Assembly: GCA_026400835.1 (NCBI GenBank) | Contig: JAPLOA010000098.1 | Coordinates: forward strand, 1 to 64,000 | DNA: 64,000 bases | From: Planctomycetales bacterium | GTDB taxonomy: Bacteria > Planctomycetota > Planctomycetia > Planctomycetales > Planctomycetaceae | Direction: 5' to 3' | In this document: positions 46,852 through 55,213 of the stretch, piece by piece | Position numbering within the stretch: position 1 is the stretch's first letter | Layout: every line of letters begins with the position of its first letter | Notes under the pieces: generated by a model | Seen by the model: only the letters and a program-made list of their open reading frames with translations | What the model was told of the DNA's origin: nothing | Database searches by the model: none | Position numbers and translations under genes: made by a program

Positions 46852-48705
46852 CTACTTCCCTGTCTTCAGGACCACCGTTCGCCACTGTGGCTGCTGGAGT
46901 TCGTGAATCTGCTTTTCGAGGTCCTGAATGAACGGGTCAAACCTGGCGATGTCAGCCGCGTTGTTTCCCTGCTCGTGCTTTCGGAAACCGAACAGATACG
47001 TAATGTTCTGTGGTCGCCAGCGATGAAAGTACAGTTCATTCTTCTTCAGCAACAGCTTGCGAATTGCTTCGTACTGAGGATTCACCTCAGTTGCAAAAGA
47101 TCGGCCCTGCTTGAATTGGCTGTCTTTTGCCGCAAGGAATGAACGCTGACGGAGTTCCTGCGACGTTTCACCCTGTGAGATCACTCCGCCGTTTAGTGCC
47201 ACATCTTTGGCACTTGCTGCCCCCGCACTGATGACCAAAGGCAGAGCCGACAACATCTTCTCCTGCACCTCAAAACTGACCATGGTGCTGTCGTCAGGAT
47301 TCCATTTTACGTTGCGGATTTCTGCATCCGTGCTGGTCACTGTTTTCGTCGAGCCATCCACGTCGACGACTGGCAGGTTCGCCGGGATGTTCAACAGGCG
47401 ATCTCGAAAAGTCAGTGAGGCACACGCATAACCATATTCGGTGAAATGCATGCCGTTTTCAGCCAATGAATGGTAAATCGAAGCCGTCAGTGAATCCGAC
47501 GATGCTGGCTTGGATTCCTGTTCCGGTGGCAGCTTGTAGCAGGAGTTAATGGCGTAATCGATGTCTCTCAACTGCTTCGTGAAGCCGCTGAAGACATCAA
47601 CAAACAACAGGCCACGTGATTGAGCGACACTGCCAGTTGTCTCAGAATAAACCTTGATTCTGGAATTGAACCGCGATGGCGACGGAATCGGAGGCGTTGC
47701 TGGCAGCAGTTCATGAGGTGACACCAGAACGCAGGCAATTCCGGATGCTGTGAGCTCATCCAACAACCGCCCGAGTTGATCCGCATACTGTTCGGGAGTC
47801 AAGCCGGCGATCAGAGCTTCGTTCTGACCATAGCAAATCAAAGCCACAGTCGGCTCTTCCGCACGAATATGTTCGACCATGCGGAGATAACCCACTTCCG
47901 GCCGATCAAAGATACCTCGTGAGTCCGCATAAGTCGTATCGGCACTCCAGCCGAGATTTCGAAATGTCACATGCTTATCACCCAGAGTGCCAGCTAATGT
48001 CGCTTCCAGATGTTCCGACAACTGAGCCCGCTCAAAGAATGTCGCACCCACGAAGACAACTCGGTCACCATCTTCGAACTGAAACGGGGCCGTGCGTGCC
48101 TTGGCTGGAATCACTGGAGCCGCGAAGGCCGTCGGCATTGAAACTTTGAAACGATTGCCCGGTTCATCCGCGACCGGTTTCACTTCCGGCCAGTCTCGAT
48201 CGTTAAAGTCGGTCTGCTGCCAGCCAACCGGTGGTATCGCAGGAGCTTTCTTCCAGCCTCCGCCAATGTTTCGCACATCATTGCCCTTACGAGCAATCAG
48301 AGACAGACCAAAGACGGCCACCTTGTCTTCCGAATTGAGTTCGACGGCAATCAGGTTACGTCCTTGTCGCAGCAAGGACTTCACGTTGTAGCCCGCAGCT
48401 TCAACATTTCCGTCTGCCTGTTTCAGAGCTACGTTCTTCAAGATTCGCTGGCCATTGACATAGAGCGAACAGTGTTCGTCGGTCACGATCGTCAGCTCAG
48501 CGGACTCGGAGTCCATGGCAGAAGGATCAATTGCCCAACGAAACTGTCCGCTCGCCGTTCCTTCGGTAACCTCGGCTCTAAACCACTGCAGAGCTGCCGC
48601 ATCCTGTGCAAACGCAGAAGTAACTCCCGCTGGCAGAAGGATGAAACCCGCGATCAGAAGCAATTGAGCAACGCGGCTACAAGCAGAAGAGTTTTCAAGA
48701 ACCAT
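46852..48705 (-). CDS. Exported SGNH-like protein with a degenerate catalytic Ser
   Basis: A 617-residue protein. The signal peptide (VAQLLLIAGFILLPAGVTSA, cleavage near AFA-QDA) precedes a galactose-binding-like beta-sandwich (about residues 40-170; SLYVNGQRILKN, GRNLIAVELNSED). The SGNH/GDSL fold follows: block I VVFVGATFFERAQL, block II NLGWSADT, block III ICYGQNEAL and block V ENGMHFTEYGY. In block I the usual GDS/GxS nucleophile reads GAT, and the block V Asp is missing, so ordinary esterase chemistry is unlikely. Related planctomycete proteins seem to share this. The ATG at 48705 is preceded by GGAG about 9 bp away. A 51-bp perfect palindrome (48741-48791) sits just upstream. Confidence 0.8.
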   Translation of the reverse strand: MVLENSSACSRVAQLLLIAGFILLPAGVTSAFAQDAAALQWFRAEVTEGTASGQFRWAIDPSAMDSESAELTIVTDEHCSLYVNGQRILKNVALKQADGNVEAAGYNVKSLLRQGRNLIAVELNSEDKVAVFGLSLIARKGNDVRNIGGGWKKAPAIPPVGWQQTDFNDRDWPEVKPVADEPGNRFKVSMPTAFAAPVIPAKARTAPFQFEDGDRVVFVGATFFERAQLSEHLEATLAGTLGDKHVTFRNLGWSADTTYADSRGIFDRPEVGYLRMVEHIRAEEPTVALICYGQNEALIAGLTPEQYADQLGRLLDELTASGIACVLVSPHELLPATPPIPSPSRFNSRIKVYSETTGSVAQSRGLLFVDVFSGFTKQLRDIDYAINSCYKLPPEQESKPASSDSLTASIYHSLAENGMHFTEYGYACASLTFRDRLLNIPANLPVVDVDGSTKTVTSTDAEIRNVKWNPDDSTMVSFEVQEKMLSALPLVISAGAASAKDVALNGGVISQGETSQELRQRSFLAAKDSQFKQGRSFATEVNPQYEAIRKLLLKKNELYFHRWRPQNITYLFGFRKHEQGNNAADIARFDPFIQDLEKQIHELQQPQWRTVVLKTGK

Positions 48706-48740
48706 TGATAAAGACTCCAGACGCACCCCAGCAGACCAAG

Positions 48741-48791
48741 CCCGTCGACGGAGCGACGGGTGTACCGTACGCCCGTCGCTCCGTCGACGGG
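48741..48791. repeat. 51-bp perfect palindrome, family B
   Basis: CCCGTCGACGGAGCGACGGG (48741-48760) and its exact reverse complement (48772-48791) flank an 11-nt loop TGTACCGTACG. A second copy of identical length is at 60612-60662. It lies between divergent genes. Confidence 0.88.
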
Positions 48792-48996
48792 AACTCCTCG
48801 AACGTCAGCCAAACCGCTGTTTGTAATTCCGGAGCCGACTGGAATCAATTGCCTCTCGAAGATTCCTGCACGCCCACTATGGTCGCTACCATAGGGGCTC
48901 CGCAGTCCCCGGGAAGTCATGACAACCTCAGACTTCGATAGTGGCCGTGAAACGCCGCCGATTATCTGCCTCAAAAAGACTCTATGGAGCAATTCT

Positions 48997-50169
48997 ATGT
49001 TTCGCCGTCTCCTGACGACCCCAACTGCAATTTTGCTTTCCTCTGCAACCGCACTGGCCGGCAATTTTCCGACCTTCACCGAGAAAGTCATTGACCCCAA
49101 TGTTGGCAAAGTCTGCTATGCGGTGACGATCGCAGACGTGGATAATGACAAAGATCAGGACATCGTGGCTCTGACGGAGAATCGAGTCGTCTGGTACGAA
49201 CAGCCCTCGTGGAAAGCTCATGTCATTCTGCAGGATCAGACTCCGCTCGATAACGTGTGCATTGCTCCTCACGATATCGATGGCGATGGCCAGGTGGATT
49301 TTGCAATCGGTGCCGGATGGACGAAGACGGGAACTCTGCATTGGATCCGTCGAACTGTAGACCCGAAAGCACTCTGGCAGGTCGCTGCCATCGGTGAAGA
49401 AACCAACGTCCATCGCATGCGTTGGGCTGATGTACTCGGCACCGGAAAACCTCAACTGGTGATTTCACCGCTCAACGCCAGCGTTGGTAACGGTGTGCGC
49501 TTGCTGGCCTATGAGATCCCTGCGAACCCCGCCACAGAACGATGGCCGGGAACTGTTCTGAATGGCGATCTGAACCGCATGCACAATCACTGGCACGTGG
49601 ATTTCGACGGCGACAAAACCATCGACACGATCACCGCCAGCCGAGAAGGCGTGTCGCTGGTGACTCGTTCAGGAAGCGACTGGACCGCGGCCCGACTGGG
49701 CGAAGGCATCACGGGTAACGCCGATCCAAATCTCAACGGAGCCGGTGAGGTGAAGATCGGTCGCCTCAGGAACGGTCAACGATTTTTGACATCCGTGGAA
49801 CCCATGCATGGAGATCATCTGGCGGTTTATCTGGAGCCCACGTCTGCTAACGGCAAATGGGAACGCAAAGTGATCGATCAGGGTTTTCGCCGAGGTCATG
49901 CGCTATGGACGGCCGATTTTGACGGCGATGGCTCCGACGACATTGCTTTCGGTCACAGTGATACACCTGAGAAATTCGGCGTGAGCGTCTACTCACCATC
50001 AGCAGATGGCACCGAATGGACTCGCTACATTCTGGATGCCGGTGGCATGGCCACCGAAGACCTGATCGTTGCTGACCTCACCGGCGACAACCGCCCCGAC
50101 ATCGTCGCCGGCGGCCGGGGAACTCATAACGTAAAGTTATATGTGAACCAGGGGCCGGTGGCGAAATAA
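48997..50169 (+). CDS. Exported VCBS/FG-GAP repeat protein
   Basis: A 390-residue protein with a Sec signal (MFRRLLTTPTAILLSSATAL, cleavage near ALA-GNF). It holds at least five Ca2+-binding-like DxDxDG-type segments typical of FG-GAP/VCBS propellers: DVDNDKDQDI, DIDGDGQVDF, DFDGDKTIDT, DFDGDGSDDI and DLTGDNRPDI, spaced through the protein. The arrangement fits a seven-bladed beta-propeller without another domain. Such secreted proteins are abundant in planctomycetes and are thought to bind polysaccharide or protein. ATG 48997 has GGAG upstream; the frame extends to 48919 without a family-like N-terminus. Confidence 0.85.
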   Translation: MFRRLLTTPTAILLSSATALAGNFPTFTEKVIDPNVGKVCYAVTIADVDNDKDQDIVALTENRVVWYEQPSWKAHVILQDQTPLDNVCIAPHDIDGDGQVDFAIGAGWTKTGTLHWIRRTVDPKALWQVAAIGEETNVHRMRWADVLGTGKPQLVISPLNASVGNGVRLLAYEIPANPATERWPGTVLNGDLNRMHNHWHVDFDGDKTIDTITASREGVSLVTRSGSDWTAARLGEGITGNADPNLNGAGEVKIGRLRNGQRFLTSVEPMHGDHLAVYLEPTSANGKWERKVIDQGFRRGHALWTADFDGDGSDDIAFGHSDTPEKFGVSVYSPSADGTEWTRYILDAGGMATEDLIVADLTGDNRPDIVAGGRGTHNVKLYVNQGPVAK

Positions 50170-50244
50170 ACTACGCCTAAACCGGACGCTCACTCGTTCG
50201 GGCTGATGAAGGCAGCCCCGGATTCAGATCAATTCTGGAAAAAT

Positions 50245-53200
50245 CTAAATCGGATCTTTCGGGGGCGTCACCGGCTTAGCCGGAGCGGCTTCAGGGGTGG
50301 GGCGTTTCCAGGTGCCGTCGAGAAGTTGCTGGATGGCGATCTGCATCGATTCGCCGCCGCCTTGCTGATAGCCAACGTGCACATCTTCAATCACATTGCC
50401 CTTTCCCAGAATTACGGTGTGCGGGATACCCGACACCTTGAACTGCTGCCCGATTGCTCCGCTGCGATCCAGAGCCACTATCGGCGACAGATTGCGTTCA
50501 GTCAGGAAGCCTCGAATCTGATCCGATGCTTCCTGCTGATTCACGGCCACGAAGATGACTTTCGACGAATCAAATTCGGAAGTCGCCGCGATGTAATCCG
50601 GCAGAGCAGCCACGCAGGGACCACACCACGTTGCCCAGAAATCCAGCACGACGATCTTGTCCGCATGGTCTTTCAATCGAAACTTTGAACCGTCCAGCAG
50701 CGACAGTTCAAAGTCATCCGCAACCTGGCCAATCATTGCGGCCCCTTCAGATGTACCACCGGACTCAGCCGCGATGTCCCAGTCCGGTTCCTGAGCATTC
50801 CGTGCGACCCATTGATCAAACGCGGCGATGTTTGTGCGGCTTGCTGGATCCCCAGGGAATAGTTCTCTGATCGTGGCGGCTGGAAAGGCACAATCGCCCA
50901 GCAGTTTCGAGTGGCCCTTGATCTGACCGTTCTCCAGTCGAGCAGGTGTCATCGTGATACTGAAGCCGTCGGCCAACAGGGCCTGCATGGAAGACTCATC
51001 TTCATCGCCCATCACAAAGCCGTTTTCCGAATCCTCTTCGACGGTGACTTCAGACACGACCGGTGCGACTTTGCTTTCGCCTTCGGAAGCAACAGCCTTC
51101 GCCTGATCGGAAGTCGTCGTGTCTGAGGCGGCTTTTTCAACTTTCTTTCCCGAATCTTTCTTCGGTGGATCAAGCCAGACAATCGCCGCGACTCGCGAAC
51201 GATCGATTCGCAATGTCTCGAGGCGGGATTCAAACTGCACGTCAGCTTCACGAATTGACTTCAACTGTCCTCGCAGCAGGTCTCCGTTGGCTGCGATCAT
51301 AACATTTGTGGGAGGATTGTCGCGTCGAAATCGAGGAACTGTCAGCGTCGCCAGACGAGCTTCCTCTTCGATAAACTGACGAATCGATGCCCCTGACATG
51401 TTATCGATCTCGAATTTCGAAATCTCAACGCCGTCACCGTTCGATTGCTGAACCATACCGTTCATGATGACTCGTCCTGTCATCGTGACATTCGCATTGA
51501 AGGCCAGTCCTTTTGATCCGGCTCCGTCGGGATTCAGCTTGATGGTTTTGACCTGTTTGCCATCAATCGAAATCAGCAGATTGCCATCGCGAGCGACGAG
51601 TTGCACGTCCACTTCACCACTGGCTGCGCGAATGATCTCTTCGGCATTCTGTCCGCCGAAGCCTCGAAAGAACATCTGGTTCTGAGGCGGCAGTCGATCA
51701 AGAACCTGAAGATTGGTCTGCATCAGGGAGAAAGAAACATGTGTTGAACTTTCATCTTTGCGAGTTCCCGTACCGAACAATGAAACCGTCATATTCGCAT
51801 AGGATTGCACCGGCCATTTCATATGAAAGCGAACCGTGTCGCCTGTCAAAATTGACGGATGAGAAGCCGATGCGTTGCCACGCAGAACGATGGATTCCAC
51901 CATCCCGGGCTTCTCATGATCCGCCACGGCTGGTCGGTCTTTCGCTGGTGGCTTGTCTGACATCGCAGGCCTTTCCGTTGACGCGGCCTCGTCAGTCTTC
52001 CCGGACTTCTCATGATCCGCCACGGCTTTCTTCGGTACCTTCTGCGAAGCCACGCCGCGCCAGCCTTCGGCTCCGAATCCTCTCTGATGAATTCGCCCGG
52101 TTCCGGAAAGCTCGACCGCCTTGATATGTTCTCGAGCAAACGACTTCACGTCACTAAATGGCAGTGCGAGTTGAACCTGATCCTCAGTGCAACTCTCAAC
52201 ACGGCACGGCAGTACGTCATTGTTTTTCAGATAGATGACGTCCGGAAAGCTGGCCAGCATTTCGGGATTCTCTGAAAAGTGCTTCATGCCCTCGGCTCGC
52301 ACAAATCGTGCATCGCCACCATTCTTCAGCGTTGAAGCGTTCAGGCCCCCCAGTGGCTTCCATTGGATCGGTGTGTCAGCCTCGCCATCAACCACCAGAC
52401 TTCCCTGCAGCGAGCCACCCGCATGAAACAGCCGATCTGATTGAGCAGATTCCTTCTGGCCCGGAGTTAGCCCCAGTCGCAGAATATTGTTGAGATCACA
52501 ACTCAATGGCGACTCGGAATACGAAGGTCGCAACACGGCGCGACCATCCGCAATCGAAACCAACGTGCCCGACACAAAGCCCCCGTCAGCCCAGGCCAGA
52601 TGAGTTGCACCACGGGCTGCGATTGGAGCATTCTCATCAACCGCAAGGACAAGTGATGCAACCTGATCAACTGGCAGTGCCAGCTCAGCCTCGTTCTTCA
52701 TAATGACCAGACTGGAAGTCTCTGCCGAAAAGCTTTTGATCGCACCGAAGTGCACCGTGCCGTCGGCCATCTGGACTCGATTCTCTTTGCCAGCTGCAAA
52801 GCGAGGTTCGCTGCCATCCCAGTTGCTGACTCGTAATCGGCGCAGGCTCAAATCCCACTCGCCATTGCGCAGCAGGATCCCCTCGGCACCACCACGAAGT
52901 CCGGTGATGGCGACTTCGCCCAGTTTCTGACCAGCCGGGTTGTAAACCTGCATTTTCTTTTTCGTGTAATCGACAAAGACGTGGACGTGCAGGAAGTGGT
53001 CTTTTTCCGATATCTGCTGCAGCGAGGCAAACTTATTTCCGTTGGCTGCCACCAGCACATCCACCCATGATTCCAGACGCAAACCGGCTTTGGCATCGCG
53101 TCCAATTGCCAAAGCAAACGACAGTGTCTTTTTCGAATGCAGCTCAATTTCGAGTTCGAATTTCTGAGGCAGCTTTTGAGGCAGAAACAAAGCGGCATCT

Positions 53201-53793
53201 GCGCGATTGGTCATGATGCCACCTTCCGGGTCCTCTGACCAGGACGTTGGCTTCTCCGGGTCTTTGTTGGCTACCGGTTTTTCGGCCATACCCGGACGTG
53301 CAATGCGAACAGCCCCCGGGACTCGGCCATTCTCTTCTGTCTCACGTCGGAACGCAGGCTGCCATCCATCAAGTCCTCGAGGACCAGAATAGATCACGCC
53401 GCCTGAACCGCCAGCACCATGCAGACTGACCAGTTGATTCCGAGGAATCTCGAAGGTCCCAAATCGAGAACTCTCAAAGGTCAGTGCTGTGTCGTTGGCT
53501 GACTTTAATGTCCCAAACAGCAGGTCACCGTTTCTCGTCAGTATGCGAAAGCCTGCCGGTGGCGTTACTGGCTCGGAGACTTCCGGATACTTCAGCAAGG
53601 AGAGATGCTCAATCTGAATCTGCAGCGGGTCATTAAATAGTGGCGATTCCCAGACAACGACTTTGTCATCTGCTCGCAGCAGCTTTCCATTCAGACTATC
53701 GCCGTTGCTCCAGACGAGAGTCGATTCATCTGCGGAATGACAAACGCTGCACAGAATCAACAAGGCAGTGATCGGCAGGAAGGCTTTGATCAT
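50245..53793 (-). CDS. Large exported protein: seven beta-repeats, two jelly-roll-like regions, C-terminal thioredoxin domain
   Basis: A 1182-residue protein. The signal peptide is MIKAFLPITALLILCSVCHS. A ~40-residue motif, NGDxLxGxLxS...LxFxS...IxxxxVxxL, recurs about seven times (approximate residues 28-68, 86-126, 342-382, 401-441, 520-563, 833-873, 939-979). Two segments (about 195-320 and 640-800) look like concanavalin/LamG-type jelly rolls. The C-terminal TlpA/ResA-like thioredoxin domain has VLDFWATWCGPCVAALP (Cys1057, Cys1060) and the cis-Pro motif VSGIPHTVILG. Linkers rich in Lys/Glu/Pro separate the parts; one carries two near-identical VADHEKxG units whose coding DNA repeats 21 bp exactly. 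The likely site is the periplasm. No assigned function for the whole. Confidence 0.82.
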   Translation of the reverse strand: MIKAFLPITALLILCSVCHSADESTLVWSNGDSLNGKLLRADDKVVVWESPLFNDPLQIQIEHLSLLKYPEVSEPVTPPAGFRILTRNGDLLFGTLKSANDTALTFESSRFGTFEIPRNQLVSLHGAGGSGGVIYSGPRGLDGWQPAFRRETEENGRVPGAVRIARPGMAEKPVANKDPEKPTSWSEDPEGGIMTNRADAALFLPQKLPQKFELEIELHSKKTLSFALAIGRDAKAGLRLESWVDVLVAANGNKFASLQQISEKDHFLHVHVFVDYTKKKMQVYNPAGQKLGEVAITGLRGGAEGILLRNGEWDLSLRRLRVSNWDGSEPRFAAGKENRVQMADGTVHFGAIKSFSAETSSLVIMKNEAELALPVDQVASLVLAVDENAPIAARGATHLAWADGGFVSGTLVSIADGRAVLRPSYSESPLSCDLNNILRLGLTPGQKESAQSDRLFHAGGSLQGSLVVDGEADTPIQWKPLGGLNASTLKNGGDARFVRAEGMKHFSENPEMLASFPDVIYLKNNDVLPCRVESCTEDQVQLALPFSDVKSFAREHIKAVELSGTGRIHQRGFGAEGWRGVASQKVPKKAVADHEKSGKTDEAASTERPAMSDKPPAKDRPAVADHEKPGMVESIVLRGNASASHPSILTGDTVRFHMKWPVQSYANMTVSLFGTGTRKDESSTHVSFSLMQTNLQVLDRLPPQNQMFFRGFGGQNAEEIIRAASGEVDVQLVARDGNLLISIDGKQVKTIKLNPDGAGSKGLAFNANVTMTGRVIMNGMVQQSNGDGVEISKFEIDNMSGASIRQFIEEEARLATLTVPRFRRDNPPTNVMIAANGDLLRGQLKSIREADVQFESRLETLRIDRSRVAAIVWLDPPKKDSGKKVEKAASDTTTSDQAKAVASEGESKVAPVVSEVTVEEDSENGFVMGDEDESSMQALLADGFSITMTPARLENGQIKGHSKLLGDCAFPAATIRELFPGDPASRTNIAAFDQWVARNAQEPDWDIAAESGGTSEGAAMIGQVADDFELSLLDGSKFRLKDHADKIVVLDFWATWCGPCVAALPDYIAATSEFDSSKVIFVAVNQQEASDQIRGFLTERNLSPIVALDRSGAIGQQFKVSGIPHTVILGKGNVIEDVHVGYQQGGGESMQIAIQQLLDGTWKRPTPEAAPAKPVTPPKDPI

Positions 53794-53896
53794 GAAGTTC
53801 ACTTGTCCGAGAGAAGAGTCACTGCTTCTGGTTCTTAGTTTTGCATGATCAGCCGACATGCGTTAGCGCCTGGTTAATTTCGTCGTCAGTCCATCT

Positions 53897-53919
53897 GTAG
53901 TGCTGGCTTCAGCCGGCAT
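53897..53919. repeat. Palindromic repeat, family D, copy 1
   Basis: GTAGTGCTGGCTTCAGCCGG then CAT: an 8-bp stem around TC. Copy 2 (53942-53964) is inverted, and its differences fall at paired stem positions. Confidence 0.7.
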
Positions 53920-53941
53920 TACATCAGCCACACCAGTAGTC

Positions 53942-53964
53942 ATGCCGACTGAAGTCGGCACTAC
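53942..53964. repeat. Palindromic repeat, family D, copy 2 (inverted)
   Basis: The reverse complement reads GTAGTGCCGACTTCAGTCGG then CAT. It pairs with copy 1 as an inverted doublet 22 bp apart, a REPIN-like layout, between the promoter side of the 1182-residue gene and the next gene's end. Confidence 0.7.
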
Positions 53965-54008
53965 GAATTCAAACAACAGGCAGCTAACACACTACCCAAC
54001 CAAAATCA

Positions 54009-55055
54009 TCATCGTTCATATATCGGCAGGAACCGATAGTTCAGAGCCATCGCCAACAGCGACATTCCGGTCCCGTAGGCCGGTCCGTGCTGGCTTTGAA
54101 AACTGCCATCATCGCTCTGCAGATCTTTTAGCTGTTTAGCAGTCTTCAGGTTCCACTTGTTCCACGCTTCGAAGTCGCCCTGAAACAAAGCCTGAGCCGT
54201 ATAGTAACGAAAGTATTCCGGATAGCTGTACTCTTCGTGTTCCAGATTGACGGTGATGGCTCCGAGCACACCTTTGTACTCTTTCCAGTCTTTCCGCTTC
54301 CCGATGGAATAGACAAGAGCTGCGATCGCTTTGAGATTGGCTGAGCCACCGCCACCGATTCCGGAATAGCCAACCTCGCCGCGATTGGTGGTCATCGTCT
54401 TGAAATAATCCAGTGCCTGATCGATGGCTTCATCAGGCACTTTGACACCAGCATTGCGAGCCGCCAGGAGTCCCATCAGGACAGCTCCGGAGACTGAAGT
54501 ATCAGCATCGGTCGCTTCAGGACCATATCGCCACGCATGAAACGGATTGTTCTTTTGAGATGTCACAGCAGCTCGCACGGCGAGTTCCAGAGATTCTCCG
54601 ATACTGCGTCGCTCGTCGGCCTTGGTTTCAGCATCCCACAAGGTGTCTTCATCCAGCACACCGTAAACTTCCGAAATGCCCAACATGGCAAATCCGTGAT
54701 GATACATGCTGCTGTGACCCATGTTGCCACCAAAGAAGCCGGTCGCTTCTGTCTGTCCCTTAATCATGCTGCGAACCGCACGTCGGATGTTCTCGCTGTA
54801 GCGCCCAAAGTTCGGATCCTCGCCGCTCGCCAGAAACGCCATGATGCACATGCCCGTGATTCCCGGACCGCTGTCGCCACCTTGCCAGATTCCTTCGGGC
54901 GTCTGATTCGTGGCGAGCCACTCGAGACCACGCTCATAGATCTGCTCCACATCTCGAGGCACATCGGTTCCGAATCGCACCTGATTCTCCTGCGCGGAAC
55001 AGGCAGCAGACAGCGACAGGATCGAGAGCAAACAAGCGGCCAGGGTTTTCAGCAC
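54009..55055 (-). CDS. Exported prenyltransferase/squalene-cyclase-repeat protein
   Basis: A 348-residue protein. It starts at GTG 55055, with GGAG about 7 bp upstream. The signal peptide is MLKTLAACLLSILSLSAACS. Tandem alpha/alpha-hairpin repeats of the prenyltransferase/squalene oxidase type follow: GLEWLATNQTPEGIWQGGDSGPGITGM, AVTSQKNNPFHAWRYGP, and the C-terminal LKDLQSDDGSFQSQHGPAYGTGMSLLAM. The DGSF-type QW-like motifs are present, but the DxDD cyclase acid motif is not seen, and export makes cyclisation of squalene unlikely. Many planctomycetes have such secreted alpha-barrel proteins of unknown role. Its operon partner could be the downstream 1182-residue protein. Confidence 0.82.
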   Translation of the reverse strand: MLKTLAACLLSILSLSAACSAQENQVRFGTDVPRDVEQIYERGLEWLATNQTPEGIWQGGDSGPGITGMCIMAFLASGEDPNFGRYSENIRRAVRSMIKGQTEATGFFGGNMGHSSMYHHGFAMLGISEVYGVLDEDTLWDAETKADERRSIGESLELAVRAAVTSQKNNPFHAWRYGPEATDADTSVSGAVLMGLLAARNAGVKVPDEAIDQALDYFKTMTTNRGEVGYSGIGGGGSANLKAIAALVYSIGKRKDWKEYKGVLGAITVNLEHEEYSYPEYFRYYTAQALFQGDFEAWNKWNLKTAKQLKDLQSDDGSFQSQHGPAYGTGMSLLAMALNYRFLPIYER

Positions 55056-55130
55056 ACGGAGTCTCCAGGATTGTCGTAGATTTCTTCGGTTAGGGCTCGG
55101 AACAACATCCGAGCGACCAGCGAGAAGTAC

Positions 55131-55198
55131 TCGTTTAACGCCAAGCCGCAGGCGACTGAGTTTGTGTGCACCGACGCCTCCGGCTTGCCGTTAAACGA
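55131..55198. repeat. Palindromic repeat, family E
   Basis: TCGTTTAACGCCAAGCCGCA plus GGCG (55131-55154) pairs with CGCCTCCGGCTTGCCGTTAA plus ACGA (55175-55198) at 22 of 24 positions. It lies between the 1090-residue protein gene and the gene at 54009. A related half-site occurs near 29428. Confidence 0.7.
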
Positions 55199-55213
55199 TT
55201 CATGCAGAGTCAA

